A stretch of 35,629 bases of DNA from Desulfohalobiaceae bacterium (lineage in GTDB: Bacteria; Desulfobacterota; Desulfovibrionia; Desulfovibrionales; Desulfothermaceae). Position numbers and translations under genes: made by a program. The DNA is taken from the NCBI GenBank assembly GCA_027063985.1, contig JAMOQN010000202.1, forward strand, positions 1 to 35,629, written 5' to 3'. Below, one piece after another: positions 16,717 through 25,300 of this stretch; position 1 is the stretch's first letter, and each line of letters opens with the position of its first letter. The notes beneath the pieces are model-generated. The model did not search any database and was not told the origin of the DNA. It was given only the letters and a program-made list of their open reading frames with translations.

Positions 16717-17241
16717 ATGAGTGTTTCAAATATCTCTCTAATAGGCATGCCTGGTTCTGGGAAGTCAACAATTGTCAAAAAACTTGCCAGGGCACTGAAC
16801 TTTACCTGGATCGACACTGACTTATTAATTGAATCCTGGTTTGGCACATCTCTACAGGAGATAAGAGATAGGCTGGGAAATAAAAATTTTTTAAAAGCCG
16901 AAGAATTTATTGTTTTAAATTTATATGTCAACAAGTGCGTAATTGCAACAGGTGGAAGCGTTGTTTATAGTAAACATGCAATGAAATACTTAAAAAGGTT
17001 AGGACCAGTAATTTATTTAAGATGCAGCTTAGAGGAAATTAAACACCGTGTATCAAAAAATCCAGAACGTGGACTTGTAATAGAAAAAGGTCAGGATTTA
17101 TCGGACTTATACAGAGAAAGGACACCCTTATACCAAAGTTATTGCGATTTTGTAGTAGATACTGACAAATTAAGTGTAAATCAATGCATTGAAAAAATTG
17201 TAAACTGGATACAACATGAAAAAAAACAAAATAAAAAATAA
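16717..17241 (+). CDS. Shikimate kinase-family kinase with altered substrate site
   Basis: A 174-residue P-loop kinase of the shikimate kinase fold: Walker A GMPGSGKST (10-18), DTD at 33-35, a lid with Arg118 and the Arg135-Thr-Pro-Leu-Tyr motif. By alignment to the Mycobacterium enzyme from memory, the Arg that holds the shikimate carboxylate (FRxxE) is Leu59 here (FLKAEE), and the GGG substrate loop is Gly79-Gly80-Ser81. The substrate may therefore not be shikimate. I recall that a shikimate-kinase-like protein serves as homoserine kinase in Desulfovibrio, which would fit, but this is unverified. It begins 2 nt after hemW and overlaps the next gene by 26 nt. Confidence 0.82.
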   Translation: MSVSNISLIGMPGSGKSTIVKKLARALNFTWIDTDLLIESWFGTSLQEIRDRLGNKNFLKAEEFIVLNLYVNKCVIATGGSVVYSKHAMKYLKRLGPVIYLRCSLEEIKHRVSKNPERGLVIEKGQDLSDLYRERTPLYQSYCDFVVDTDKLSVNQCIEKIVNWIQHEKKQNKK

Positions 17242-17833
17242 AACTCTCATTTCAAAACAAAAGCAAAATCTATTTCTTCAGTTAAAAGAGTTGTATAATC
17301 ACATGGAATCAACATATAATGATATTGCAAATAAGATTGGACTTACGTGTGATAGCTGTGAAAATAACTGTTGTACAAGCTATTTCCAGCACCATACACA
17401 CATTGAATGGGCATATTTATACAAGGGGTTAAAATCTTTATCAGATACTAAACAAGAAGAAATCTTTATGAGAGCAAAAGAATATGTTAAACTATCAGAA
17501 AAAAAATTATTAAAAAATGAACCAATCAAAATAATGTGCCCTTTAAATGAAAAGGGAAAATGTATTCTCTACAAATACAGGCTCATGATATGCAGATTGC
17601 ATGGCATTCCAAATGTTGTGAAAATGCCAAATGGTGTTATGAAAAAATTTTCTGGATGCTACAGATGTGTACAAATAACTAAAGACAAGCCATATTTCCC
17701 TATAATGGATAGGACTCCATTTTACATTAAGTTAGCAGAATTAGAAAGAAAGTTTAAAAGACTTTTAGAAAAACCCCTAAAAAAAGTAGATCATACCCTT
17801 GCAGAGATGATTGTATTAGGAGAACCAAGATGA
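17216..17833 (+). CDS. YkgJ-family cysteine-cluster protein
   Basis: A 205-residue protein with the CxxCxxxCC motif at Cys45, Cys48, Cys52 and Cys53, and later cysteines in MCPLNEKGKC, MICRLHG and CYRC. This is the pattern of the YkgJ/DUF3109-like family, thought to bind zinc or an Fe-S cluster; the function is unknown. The N-terminal 30 residues are Lys-rich and overlap the kinase gene by 26 nt. A downstream start at Met30 (17303) is possible, since the ribosome site is weak. Its stop overlaps the lipoprotein ATG (ATGA). Confidence 0.82.
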   Translation: MKKNKIKNKTLISKQKQNLFLQLKELYNHMESTYNDIANKIGLTCDSCENNCCTSYFQHHTHIEWAYLYKGLKSLSDTKQEEIFMRAKEYVKLSEKKLLKNEPIKIMCPLNEKGKCILYKYRLMICRLHGIPNVVKMPNGVMKKFSGCYRCVQITKDKPYFPIMDRTPFYIKLAELERKFKRLLEKPLKKVDHTLAEMIVLGEPR

Positions 17834-18300
17834 AAAAAAATAAATTAATCTTATTTTTAATTATCATACTTAATTCATGTTCAACGCCAATGGTATTACA
17901 TCTAAAAAAGAATAGGTTACTCACAAATCAATCCCAAATTTTAACCATGAAATACATTGAATTTCACTACACATGCTATCAAAAGGGAAGTAATTTTTAT
18001 GTAAAAGGATTTGCATATCCAAGGAGAGAAAAATTGCCCCCTTGGGGAGACACCCTAGATGAATTGTGGTTGGGGATATACCTCTGTGATAAGTATGGAA
18101 AGGTATTGGCCCAGGACATAAACGTGTATTCACCTCAAAAAATAAACAATAAAGGACTTTTCTTTGAATTTAAACTAGAGCCCAAAGATTTTGGGGCACC
18201 TGGTCCTTTATACATTACCTTTGGATATCGTCTAAAAATAATTGGAAGTTTAAAAAATCAGCCCAAGGTATTTTTTGCCATTGAAAAGGCCATTGAATAA
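17830..18300 (+). CDS. Small predicted lipoprotein
   Basis: A 156-residue protein with a basic start, a hydrophobic core and a lipobox ending at Cys17 (ILNSC), so it is likely a lipid-anchored envelope protein. The body contains a YIEFHYTCYQKGSNFYVKGFAYPRR strand-rich segment and aromatic motifs, but I recognise no family. It overlaps the previous stop by 4 nt and is the last gene of the rng operon. Only 3 nt separate it from the convergent infA, so no private terminator fits between them. Confidence 0.75.
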   Translation: MKKNKLILFLIIILNSCSTPMVLHLKKNRLLTNQSQILTMKYIEFHYTCYQKGSNFYVKGFAYPRREKLPPWGDTLDELWLGIYLCDKYGKVLAQDINVYSPQKINNKGLFFEFKLEPKDFGAPGPLYITFGYRLKIIGSLKNQPKVFFAIEKAIE

Positions 18301-18303
18301 ATC

Positions 18304-18522
18304 TTACTTGTACCTATATACAATCCTTCCCCTTGTTAAATCATAAGGTGAGAGTTCTACCTTCACCTTATCACCTGGCAAGATTCTAATATAATATTTT
18401 CTCATCTTGCCAGAAATATGACCTAATACTTCGTGGCCATTTTCTAACTCCACCTTAAACATTGCATTGGGTAAGGCCTCTTTTACAATTCCAGTTACTT
18501 CAATGCTTTCTTCTTTTGCCAT
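18304..18522 (-). CDS. infA: Translation initiation factor IF-1
   Basis: A 72-residue S1/OB-fold protein with the normal IF-1 length and motifs ([22 protein letters not shown], then GHISGKMRK and the ending [10 protein letters not shown]). IF-1 binds the 30S A site during initiation. AAAGGAGG lies close upstream. It is the last gene of the minus-strand series headed by the Fe-S oxidoreductase and secA. Confidence 0.98.
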   Translation of the reverse strand: MAKEESIEVTGIVKEALPNAMFKVELENGHEVLGHISGKMRKYYIRILPGDKVKVELSPYDLTRGRIVYRYK

Positions 18523-18537
18523 AATCTGTCCTCCTTT

Positions 18538-19029
18538 TTATAAGTTTTTCCATTCAAGTTTTATATGTTTAATATCATTAAATTGCAGAATTGCATACCC
18601 TTTTGGATTCCCTTTAGCATATGTAAAACTACCTGGATTTAAAATATACTTTGTCTTTGAAACCTCCTTAAAAAAACGCATGTGTGTATGTCCAAAGAAC
18701 AAAAAATTTACATCATCAGAGAACCGCTTTGTAATATCTCTGTCAATGTTGGAAAAGTCAAGATCATATCCATGCAAAAAACCAAATTTTATATTATTTA
18801 ATTTTATTTCTTGCTGTGAAGGTATATTTTGGGTCCATGCTCCAAAGTCCATATTGCCGCACACCCCAAAAAATCTGGGATGAGAATTTAAATACAAATA
18901 CACATCTTCATTGGTATAATCACCAAGATGAAATATGGCATCCATATCATATAATGTGGATTCAAACTCTTTAATAAGGATGTTATTTGGCACTGACATA
19001 TGGGTATCTGAAATTACTGCAATTTTCAT
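18538..19029 (-). CDS. YfcE/MJ0936-type metallophosphoesterase
   Basis: A 163-residue calcineurin-like phosphoesterase. Metal-binding motifs in order are ISDTHM (Asp8, His10), HLGDYTN, CGNMDFG, LHGYD and FFGHTHM. Such proteins hydrolyse phosphodiesters; the natural substrate is unknown. I place the start at the ATG at 19029, which has GGAGG 5 nt upstream. The in-frame codons further upstream contain that ribosome site and are not coding. Confidence 0.9.
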   Translation of the reverse strand: MKIAVISDTHMSVPNNILIKEFESTLYDMDAIFHLGDYTNEDVYLYLNSHPRFFGVCGNMDFGAWTQNIPSQQEIKLNNIKFGFLHGYDLDFSNIDRDITKRFSDDVNFLFFGHTHMRFFKEVSKTKYILNPGSFTYAKGNPKGYAILQFNDIKHIKLEWKNL

Positions 19030-19052
19030 TTTTCCTCCAATCAACAAAAATT

Positions 19053-19298
19053 TTATTCACGCTCATCAGACTCAGCTACCTCAAAATATAGCTGAAACTT
19101 TAGGGGTAAGTTAAAGGATCTCATTACATCTACATATGGTTCACCCTGTTTTATCAATGAAATAACTATATTTGACAATTTTCCATCTCCCAAAATAGAG
19201 TTTAAAACAATATCCTGCACCCTACCATCTGGATTAATTTTAACAGTGACCAAAACTGAACCAGTGGTGTCAATTACACTATTTTTCCAAAGCAAATC
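19053..19298 (-). pseudogene. TonB/TolA-like protein, C-terminal part (shifted frame)
   Basis: This frame encodes a TonB C-terminal-like domain: IDLLWKNSVIDTTGSVLV, then KINPDGRVQDIVLNSILGDGKL and an aromatic strand ending LKFQLYFEV. It lies in the -1 frame relative to the N-terminal part and joins it at the 10-A run 19301-19310. One added A (or two fewer) in the run, or a -1 ribosomal slip, would give a continuous protein of about 185 residues. Alone, it could begin only at a TTG at 19295 and would lack a membrane anchor. It may be a real two-frame gene, a recent null allele or a homopolymer sequencing error. Confidence 0.72.
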
Positions 19299-19609
19299 AA
19301 TTTTTTTTTTAAATTCTCTAATGCAAGAGCCAGATTCTCATCCTTTACTGGATTTTTTAAAAGTCTGCCTTTAATACTTCTCTGTTCATATGGATAGGTT
19401 GAAATTGAAAAATTTTTAACTCTATTTTTCTTTATATTTGCCCTATTTGCACTGTTATTTTTTTTGGATACATTGTATAAAGTCAATATTAAATCTTCTT
19501 TTGATAATTTAATAGAACTTATCACAAAAAAACTTAGGTGGAGTAACAGGGACAACAAAAATGCACTACATAGCCATTTTATTTTTTGCCGTTTTTTGTT
19601 GCCCACCAA
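19274..19609 (-). CDS. TonB/TolA-like protein, N-terminal part (frame ends after a 10-A run)
   Basis: A 111-residue reading frame with a basic start and one membrane segment (about residues 12-33, LCSAFLLSLLLHLSFFVIS), followed by a Lys/Asn/Ser-rich linker. This is the normal front of a TonB or TolA energy-transducing protein. It runs through LALALENLKKK and then stops soon after the A-run at 19301-19310. No ATG is available: the start is TTG at 19609 or GTG at 19606, with AAGGAG at 19625-19620. It overlaps the HD gene by 31 nt. Confidence 0.72.
   Translation of the reverse strand: MVGNKKRQKIKWLCSAFLLSLLLHLSFFVISSIKLSKEDLILTLYNVSKKNNSANRANIKKNRVKNFSISTYPYEQRSIKGRLLKNPVKDENLALALENLKKKLICFGKIV
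19301..19310 (-). other. A10 slippery run in the TonB-like gene
   Basis: On the coding strand TTA is followed by three AAA codons (10 A's in all). The N-terminal frame reads on to a stop at 19274. Reading 11 A's continues as Lys-Lys-Lys-Ile-Asp-Leu-Leu-Trp into the C-terminal domain. Runs of nine or more A's are known sites of RNA polymerase slippage and of phase variation. Confidence 0.8.
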
Positions 19610-20187
19610 TCTTTATCTACTCCTTGAAACCACCAATCTGTGTGGTCAGTTTCCAGTATTTTTTCAGCTAACTCGCGTCCTGCATCAGTCCTGAGCCTTT
19701 CAAGTGCATATTTTATCCATGTCTCAGCATAGGGATTTCCAAGGTCCATCTGTTCTTTTAAATTCAATATAAGATCTAATTGATCTGCATCTTGTGCAAT
19801 TTCAGCTTCCTTTGATTCCACCTCTTCAAGTTCTGTAAGCAAAGGTAGTACCAAATCTTCCAAAGGGGTATTTTTTAGGGCATCAGATATTGCCTTGTTT
19901 TCTTTTGCCCTGTTGTATCTCCTATACACATAATTAAAATCACCAGTCCTTGCCTCATGTAAATCATGAAACAGACACATAAGCACTATTTTTTTCCAGT
20001 CTAAATTCTCCTTTATACCAAGAATAAGACCTATAATTGCGGTCCTATAGGAATGTTCTGCAACATTTTCTGAACCAGATCCCAAAAACTGATATCCAGT
20101 CCTTGGGGTCTTTTTTAACATACCCACTTCAAATAAAAAATCTGCAATTCTTTTTAAAAGAAAGTCTTTTTCCACTCCTTTTTGCAT
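19579..20187 (-). CDS. HD-domain phosphohydrolase (YfbR/HDDC2-like)
   Basis: A 202-residue HD-domain protein. The metal and phosphate site is visible as VAEHS (His45), FHDLHEARTGD (His74-Asp75) and AQDADQLD (Asp133/Asp135). Relatives are 5'-deoxynucleotidases or act on other nucleotides; the substrate is not known here. The start at 20187 is chosen for GGAG 8 nt upstream. A start at 20208 that overlaps the secA stop (TAATG) would add seven residues. Confidence 0.88.
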   Translation of the reverse strand: MQKGVEKDFLLKRIADFLFEVGMLKKTPRTGYQFLGSGSENVAEHSYRTAIIGLILGIKENLDWKKIVLMCLFHDLHEARTGDFNYVYRRYNRAKENKAISDALKNTPLEDLVLPLLTELEEVESKEAEIAQDADQLDLILNLKEQMDLGNPYAETWIKYALERLRTDAGRELAEKILETDHTDWWFQGVDKDWWATKNGKK

Positions 20188-20207
20188 AGCTAATACTCCA
20201 TATTTCA

Positions 20208-22724
20208 TTATCTTCCACAACACTTTTTATATTTTAAACCACTGCCACAAGGGCAGGGATCATTTCTTCCAATCTTTTTTCCCTTTCTCCTATAAGGTGT
20301 TCTTTTTGGCGCCTCTTCTGTATTATCAGAATACCTTAGATCCTTTGTCTGGTCCTCATGTTTTAGGTCTTCTTCTGATACTTCCTGAAACTTAATATGG
20401 GTTAGGGCCTTAATTGTGTTTTCCTTTAAAAGATATAACATCTCTTGAAATAGCTCAAATCCTTCTTTTTTGTATTCTTGTTTTGGATCCTTTTGACCAT
20501 AACCCCTAAGGCCTATTCCTTCCCGCAGATAATCCATATTTAGAAGATGTTCTTTCCAGAACCTGTCTAAATTTTCAAGCAAAAAGAACCTGAGTATATC
20601 TTGATAATGTTCCCCTGCCTTTATTTTTAGTTCTTCAATGATCTTTTCCACCTGTTTTTTTACTTCTTCTTTAGATGGAAAAGAATCTTTCTTAAGTTCA
20701 ATGTATCTATCTAATCCAAAGACTTCTATGAGCTTTTTATTTATAAACTCAATATCCTCTTCCTTTGACTTATTCTTTTTTTGCTCTATGTCAAAATAGA
20801 TATCATCTATAAGGTCATCTATAAATTCAAAAACAGTTGGTTCTAAGTCCTCAGCTACCATCCATTCTTTTCTCTTTCTGTATATCACCAGCCTTTGCTG
20901 ATTTAACACATCGTCATATTCTAAGAGTTGTTTTCTTATCTCAAAGTTTTGCTCTTCCACCCTCCTCTGGGCATTTTCTATTGCCTTTGAAATTAATTTA
21001 TTTTCAATAGGCTGTCCTTCATCCACCCCAAGTTTATCCATAAATGAAGAGATTTTATCTGATCCAAAGAGCCTCAAAAGGTCGTCTTCCAAAGACAGAT
21101 AAAACCTTGAGCTACCAGGATCTCCCTGTCTTCCTGCCCTTCCCCTTAGCTGATTATCTATTCTCCTGGATTCGTGCCTCTCTGTTCCCAGAATATGGAG
21201 TCCGCCTAGCTCTCTTACCCCTTCACCCAGTTTTATATCAGTTCCTCTACCTGCCATATTTGTGGCAATTGTGACCCTTCCTTTTTCACCTGCCTTGGCC
21301 ACAATCTCTGCTTCCCTCTCGTGGTGTTTTGCATTTAACACTTCATGGGGAATCTTTAGTTTTTTTAGCCTCTTTGAAATAAGTTCAGACTTTTCTATTG
21401 AAGTTGTTCCCACCAAAACTGGCCTGCCCTGCTTATGCAGATCAACTATCTCCTTTACAATAGCATTAAATTTCTCCTTCTGGGTCTTATATATAACATC
21501 TGGATAATCAATCCTTATCATTGGCTTGTTAGTTGGGATAACAACAACATCCAGGTTATAAATCTCTTTAAATTCCACTGCCTCTGTATCAGCAGTACCA
21601 GTCATACCAGCTAATTTTTTATACATCCTAAAAAAATTCTGAAAGGTAATGGTGGCCAAGGTCTGATTTTCTTGCTGAATTTTGACCCTTTCCTTTGCCT
21701 CTAAGGCCTGGTGAAGGCCATCACTATATCTTCTGCCAGGCAAGACCCTGCCTGTAAACTCATCAACAATTAAGACTTCTCCATCTCTTACAATATAATC
21801 CACATCCCTTTGAAACAAATAATGGGCCTTTAATGCCTGCAAAATATGGTGCTGATAGGTTATGTTCTTTGGATCAAATAAATTATCAAGACCCAATATC
21901 TCCTCACATCTCATCACACCTTCTTCTGTCAACAAAACAGTCTTGTACTTTTCATCTACTGTAAAATCCCTATCTTTTTTTAGTTTTGGAATAATTGCAT
22001 TGATCTTTTTATAAAGTGAAGTGGATTCCTCAGCAGGACCTGAAATGATCAGCGGAGTCCTGGCTTCGTCAATTAAAACTGAATCTACCTCGTCAACAAT
22101 GGCATAGTGAAGGTCCCTTTGAACAAGCTGTTCTGGATAAAATTTCATGTGATCCCTTAAATAATCAAAACCAAATTCATTGTTTGTACCATATGTAATA
22201 TCACAATTATATGCCTCTTTTCTCTCTTCATCTTCCATATTAGATAAAATAACCCCAACAGTGAGTCCTAAAAATTTATATATCTCCCCCATCCATTCAG
22301 CATCTCTTTTTGCCAGGTAATCATTTACAGTAACCAGGTGGCAGCCCTTGCCTTCAAGGCTATTTAAAACAAGGGGCATAGTGGCAACTAACGTCTTTCC
22401 CTCACCAGTCTTCATTTCTGCAATCTTTCCCTGATGAAGGGCAATTGCCCCCATTACCTGCACATCAAAATGTCTCATGCCCAGTGTCCTTTTTGCCGCC
22501 TCCCTAACAAGGGCATAAACTTCAGGCAAAAGGTCATCTAGACTCCTTCCTTTTTCAACTTCTTCTCTGTATTTATTTATTTTTGCAGGAAATTCATGAT
22601 CCTTTAATTTGACCATCTCCTGTTCAAAGCTATTTACCCTGTCCACAAGAGGACGAATAGATTTTAAATATCTCTCATTCTTTGTTCCAAAGATCTTTTT
22701 TGCCAAAAAATCTAAAAAAAACAT
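20208..22724 (-). CDS. secA: Preprotein translocase ATPase SecA
   Basis: An 838-residue SecA motor that drives unfolded proteins through SecYEG. It has the Walker A GEGKT (107-111), the [19 protein letters not shown] motif, the preprotein cross-linking and helical scaffold regions, the second nucleotide domain ([29 protein letters not shown]) and the C-terminal zinc-binding [13 protein letters not shown] that contacts SecB or ribosomes. Length is typical of the group. GAGGAG precedes the ATG. It starts 44 nt after the Fe-S oxidoreductase gene and overlaps or abuts the HD gene. Confidence 0.98.
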   Translation of the reverse strand: MFFLDFLAKKIFGTKNERYLKSIRPLVDRVNSFEQEMVKLKDHEFPAKINKYREEVEKGRSLDDLLPEVYALVREAAKRTLGMRHFDVQVMGAIALHQGKIAEMKTGEGKTLVATMPLVLNSLEGKGCHLVTVNDYLAKRDAEWMGEIYKFLGLTVGVILSNMEDEERKEAYNCDITYGTNNEFGFDYLRDHMKFYPEQLVQRDLHYAIVDEVDSVLIDEARTPLIISGPAEESTSLYKKINAIIPKLKKDRDFTVDEKYKTVLLTEEGVMRCEEILGLDNLFDPKNITYQHHILQALKAHYLFQRDVDYIVRDGEVLIVDEFTGRVLPGRRYSDGLHQALEAKERVKIQQENQTLATITFQNFFRMYKKLAGMTGTADTEAVEFKEIYNLDVVVIPTNKPMIRIDYPDVIYKTQKEKFNAIVKEIVDLHKQGRPVLVGTTSIEKSELISKRLKKLKIPHEVLNAKHHEREAEIVAKAGEKGRVTIATNMAGRGTDIKLGEGVRELGGLHILGTERHESRRIDNQLRGRAGRQGDPGSSRFYLSLEDDLLRLFGSDKISSFMDKLGVDEGQPIENKLISKAIENAQRRVEEQNFEIRKQLLEYDDVLNQQRLVIYRKRKEWMVAEDLEPTVFEFIDDLIDDIYFDIEQKKNKSKEEDIEFINKKLIEVFGLDRYIELKKDSFPSKEEVKKQVEKIIEELKIKAGEHYQDILRFFLLENLDRFWKEHLLNMDYLREGIGLRGYGQKDPKQEYKKEGFELFQEMLYLLKENTIKALTHIKFQEVSEEDLKHEDQTKDLRYSDNTEEAPKRTPYRRKGKKIGRNDPCPCGSGLKYKKCCGR

Positions 22725-22768
22725 ACCTGTCTCCTCAAAAAAATTTATTTACACATAATGACTTGAGA

Positions 22769-23884
22769 CTAAAATTCAAATAATTCTAACCAATGATACA
22801 CTCGCTTAAAATCGCCAGTTAGACAAAATTGCATAATACATCCAGAACACCCAGATACAATTATTTCGTCCTTTGCTACATTTTCCCAAAATCTTTCACC
22901 CAATATATCACACAATCTGGGATTTTCCAATCTCGTACACCCCCCAAAACCACAACAATCACTAAGTGATCTATATTTAATTTTAAAATTATCCAAAAAT
23001 TCCAAAAAACTTTTGTGTAATTTATCGTCTAAATGACATGGCTTATGAAAAAGAAATTTATGCGAATTTTCAGTAATCTCTATACTTTCAATATTTGCAA
23101 TAAGTTCTGTCATATATGTAAGAGAGCTTAGCCAATCATCTCTTAGGGTTTCATCTTCAATAAGTGATGCATTTTTTCTTAAATATGACCAGCATGTAGC
23201 ACAAAACACGAGTATTTTGGGATTTCCAAGTTGTTGCCAGAGTTTTACATTAGAATTAAAAACTTCTCTAGCACCTTTTATATCACCAGCAAAAAACATG
23301 GGATATCCACAACACTCCCATTTAAGTATACCTTCTACATTATAAAATAATCCTGCGATATTAGATGCAGCCTCAAGCCAATTCTTTTTTAAGTAAGTTC
23401 CTACACAACCTCCAAAAATAACCGCCCGTTGTTTTTGTTTTTTATTTTTAAAGACCTTTATTTTAAAAAGACCTTTCTTATCTCTATTTTCAAAAAAATT
23501 CCCAAGCTGTTTTATTTTTTTTAAATGGGGAATTATGTCTTTTATTTTGAATCCATTTTTGATCAATGGAGATAACTCAGGTAAATGTTTTACTATTTTC
23601 AAATACAGCCATCTTCTAAAATTAGGAGATAAAGACCTTATATTAGCGACCTTATCTGGGATATCGATCCCCTGGGTACATACCTCGTAACACCTTAAAC
23701 AGCCAACACAATTTCCTAAAATTCTATCAACATTTTTTATATCAAGACCCTTTTTTTGTATCTGAGAATAGACAAATGCCTTTGCCCTGGGAGAATATTC
23801 CTCAAATTGAGTTACATTAAAAACTGGACAAACCTCAAGACACTTTCCACAAAGAAGACAATAATCTTGATAAAACTTTTCCAT
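22769..23884 (-). CDS. GlcF-like Fe-S oxidoreductase subunit
   Basis: A 371-residue protein with two 4Fe-4S ferredoxin motifs (Cys9, 12, 15, 19 and Cys59, 62, 65, 69) followed by two CCG domains (CCGYPMFFAGD and CCGFGG). This is the layout of glycolate oxidase GlcF or of LldE/LutA-related subunits that take electrons from a flavoprotein. A matching GlcD-type flavoprotein lies at 27783-29156, not adjacent but on the same strand, so they may form one complex (inference). The ribosome site is weak. The upstream spacer holds a heptad-repeat array. Confidence 0.88.
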   Translation of the reverse strand: MEKFYQDYCLLCGKCLEVCPVFNVTQFEEYSPRAKAFVYSQIQKKGLDIKNVDRILGNCVGCLRCYEVCTQGIDIPDKVANIRSLSPNFRRWLYLKIVKHLPELSPLIKNGFKIKDIIPHLKKIKQLGNFFENRDKKGLFKIKVFKNKKQKQRAVIFGGCVGTYLKKNWLEAASNIAGLFYNVEGILKWECCGYPMFFAGDIKGAREVFNSNVKLWQQLGNPKILVFCATCWSYLRKNASLIEDETLRDDWLSSLTYMTELIANIESIEITENSHKFLFHKPCHLDDKLHKSFLEFLDNFKIKYRSLSDCCGFGGCTRLENPRLCDILGERFWENVAKDEIIVSGCSGCIMQFCLTGDFKRVYHWLELFEF

Positions 23885-23896
23885 ATTTCTTTCTCA

Positions 23897-23973
23897 AATC
23901 ACTAATCACAATTCACAAATCACCACTCACCAATCACCAATCACTAATCACGAATCACGAATAACCAGTCACC
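23897..23973. repeat. Heptad tandem array, 11 units of AATCACN
   Basis: Eleven 7-bp units follow without spacer. Consensus is AATCACN; variants are ATTCACA, ACTCACC, AATAACC and AGTCACC. The array lies between the divergent GlcF-like gene (start 23884) and folD. The 7-bp unit excludes a coding origin, and the absence of spacers excludes CRISPR. The rest of this 315-nt spacer holds only a possible folD promoter. Confidence 0.9.
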
Positions 23974-24100
23974 AATTCAAAGAAGTTTTTGGATGATATA
24001 GCATAAAGACCATACAATCAAGCATGGATACCTTGGACTCTAAATTTCCCATCTAAAAAGCCCAAATTTTATCTATATAAAATTAAATCCAGTTTACTCC

Positions 24101-24130
24101 TTGACAAGAAAAAATTTTAAGGTTTAACAG
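24101..24130 (+). promoter_or_regulatory. Possible folD promoter
   Basis: A perfect TTGACA at 24101-24106 is followed by a poor -10 region (TAACAG at 24125-24130, 18 nt away). The -35 match is good and the -10 is weak, so this is tentative. The leader would be about 65 nt. Confidence 0.35.
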
Positions 24131-24199
24131 GTAGTGAAAAACGGAGTTTTGGGTTGCTATAAAAATTTGATATTAACAAACATAAAAAGGAGTATTTTT

Positions 24200-25111
24200 A
24201 TGACAGCCAAATTAATTAAAGGAACAGAAATTAGAGAAGAGATCCTTGCAGAAATTGAACAAGAGGTAAAAGAAATCAAAGAAAAACATGGAGTAGTACC
24301 TGGACTTGTAACTATCTTGGTTGGAGACAACCCAGCATCAGTCTCTTATGTAACCCTTAAAATCAAAACTGCAAAACGCCTTGGATTTCATGAAGTTCAA
24401 GACACAAGACCAGCAGACATCTCAGAAAAAGAACTACTTGATTTAATTGATAAATACAACAAAGACGACAGTATCCACGGAATATTAGTACAACTTCCCC
24501 TTCCAAAACACATTAATGAAAAAAAGGTATTAAATGCCATTGACCCAGACAAGGATGTTGATGGTTTCCATCCTGTAAACGTTGGAAGGCTGATGATTGG
24601 AGGCGATGAAGTCAAATTTCCACCATGTACACCAGCTGGTATTCAGGAACTCATTGTCCGCTCTGGAGTTGAGACAAAAGGTGCAGAAGTGGTGGTTGTT
24701 GGTAGGTCCAATATTGTTGGAAAACCAATTGCAGTTATGATGATGCAAAAAGGTAGAGGCGCAAATGCAACTGTTACTGTGGTTCATACAGCAACAAAGG
24801 ATTTGGCTTCCCATTGTAAAAGGGCAGATATCTTGATCGTTGCCGCAGGTGTTCCTGGCCTTGTTAAACCTGAATGGATCAAACCAGGTGCATGCGTAAT
24901 AGACGTTGGAGTCAACAGGGTTGGAGAAAAACCAAGCAAAAAAGATCCAAATAAAATGGTTCCAATCTTAAGGGGAGATGTTGATTTTGAAGCAGCAAAA
25001 GAGGTAGCTGGTTGGATCACACCTGTTCCAGGTGGCGTAGGACCAATGACAATTACAATGCTTATGAAAAATACACTCCGTTCTTTGAAATTCAAACTTG
25101 GAATAGCATAA
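24200..25111 (+). CDS. folD: Bifunctional methylenetetrahydrofolate dehydrogenase/cyclohydrolase
   Basis: A 303-residue FolD that interconverts methylene-, methenyl- and formyl-tetrahydrofolate with NADP. Catalytic-site elements are Tyr50 and Lys54 (SYVTLKIK), GILVQLPLP, the DPDKDVDGFHPVN segment, the NADP site VVGRSNIVGKP and PGGVGPMT near the end. The start at 24200 has AAAAAGGAG 7 nt upstream; an in-frame GTG at 24134 would add 22 unlikely residues. It stands alone, convergent with cmk, and is followed by a repeat-rich spacer. Confidence 0.97.
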   Translation: MTAKLIKGTEIREEILAEIEQEVKEIKEKHGVVPGLVTILVGDNPASVSYVTLKIKTAKRLGFHEVQDTRPADISEKELLDLIDKYNKDDSIHGILVQLPLPKHINEKKVLNAIDPDKDVDGFHPVNVGRLMIGGDEVKFPPCTPAGIQELIVRSGVETKGAEVVVVGRSNIVGKPIAVMMMQKGRGANATVTVVHTATKDLASHCKRADILIVAAGVPGLVKPEWIKPGACVIDVGVNRVGEKPSKKDPNKMVPILRGDVDFEAAKEVAGWITPVPGGVGPMTITMLMKNTLRSLKFKLGIA

Positions 25112-25119
25112 AAATTTAT

Positions 25120-25281
25120 GGGTTAGGGGGTTTATTGGGTTTAGGGTTGCGGGTTAAATTGTTCAACGTTCAACGTTCGATGTTCAATGTTTAAGGAACC
25201 TAGAACCTAGAACTTAGAACATAAAACTTAGAACCTTCTTACTTAGAGGGTTAAACCCAACAAACCCAATAAAACCCCTTT
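25120..25281. repeat. Inverted G-rich/C-rich repeats around a central heptad array
   Basis: GGGGGTTTATTGGGTTT (25126-25142) is the near-perfect reverse complement of AAACCCAATAAAACCCC (25262-25278), with one extra A in the right arm. Both arms are themselves irregular repeats (TTAGGGT-like on the left, AAACCCAAN on the right). They enclose the heptad array at 25162-25238. The spacer is convergent (folD and cmk), so the fold may stop transcription from both sides, but there is no classical terminator. Confidence 0.75.
25162..25238. repeat. Heptad tandem array with an orientation switch (GTTCNNN then GAACNNN)
   Basis: Five units in one orientation (TTCAACG twice, TTCGATG, TTCAATG, TTTAAGG) run directly into six units in the opposite orientation (AACCTAG twice, AACTTAG, AACATAA, AACTTAG, AACCTTC). 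In phase with each other, GTTC on the left pairs with GAAC on the right at every seventh base. There are 11 units over 77 bp. The left family matches the array at 29638. Confidence 0.88.
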
Positions 25282-25300
25282 AGCCTCCCCATTTTAACAG

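Noticed and set aside
23897-23973. CRISPR array
   Set aside because: Units are 7 bp with no unique spacers, and no cas genes lie nearby.
25120-25161. Telomere-like TTAGGGT repeats
   Set aside because: Only a few irregular units are present, inside a convergent spacer of an ordinary bacterial chromosome. They form one arm of an inverted repeat instead.
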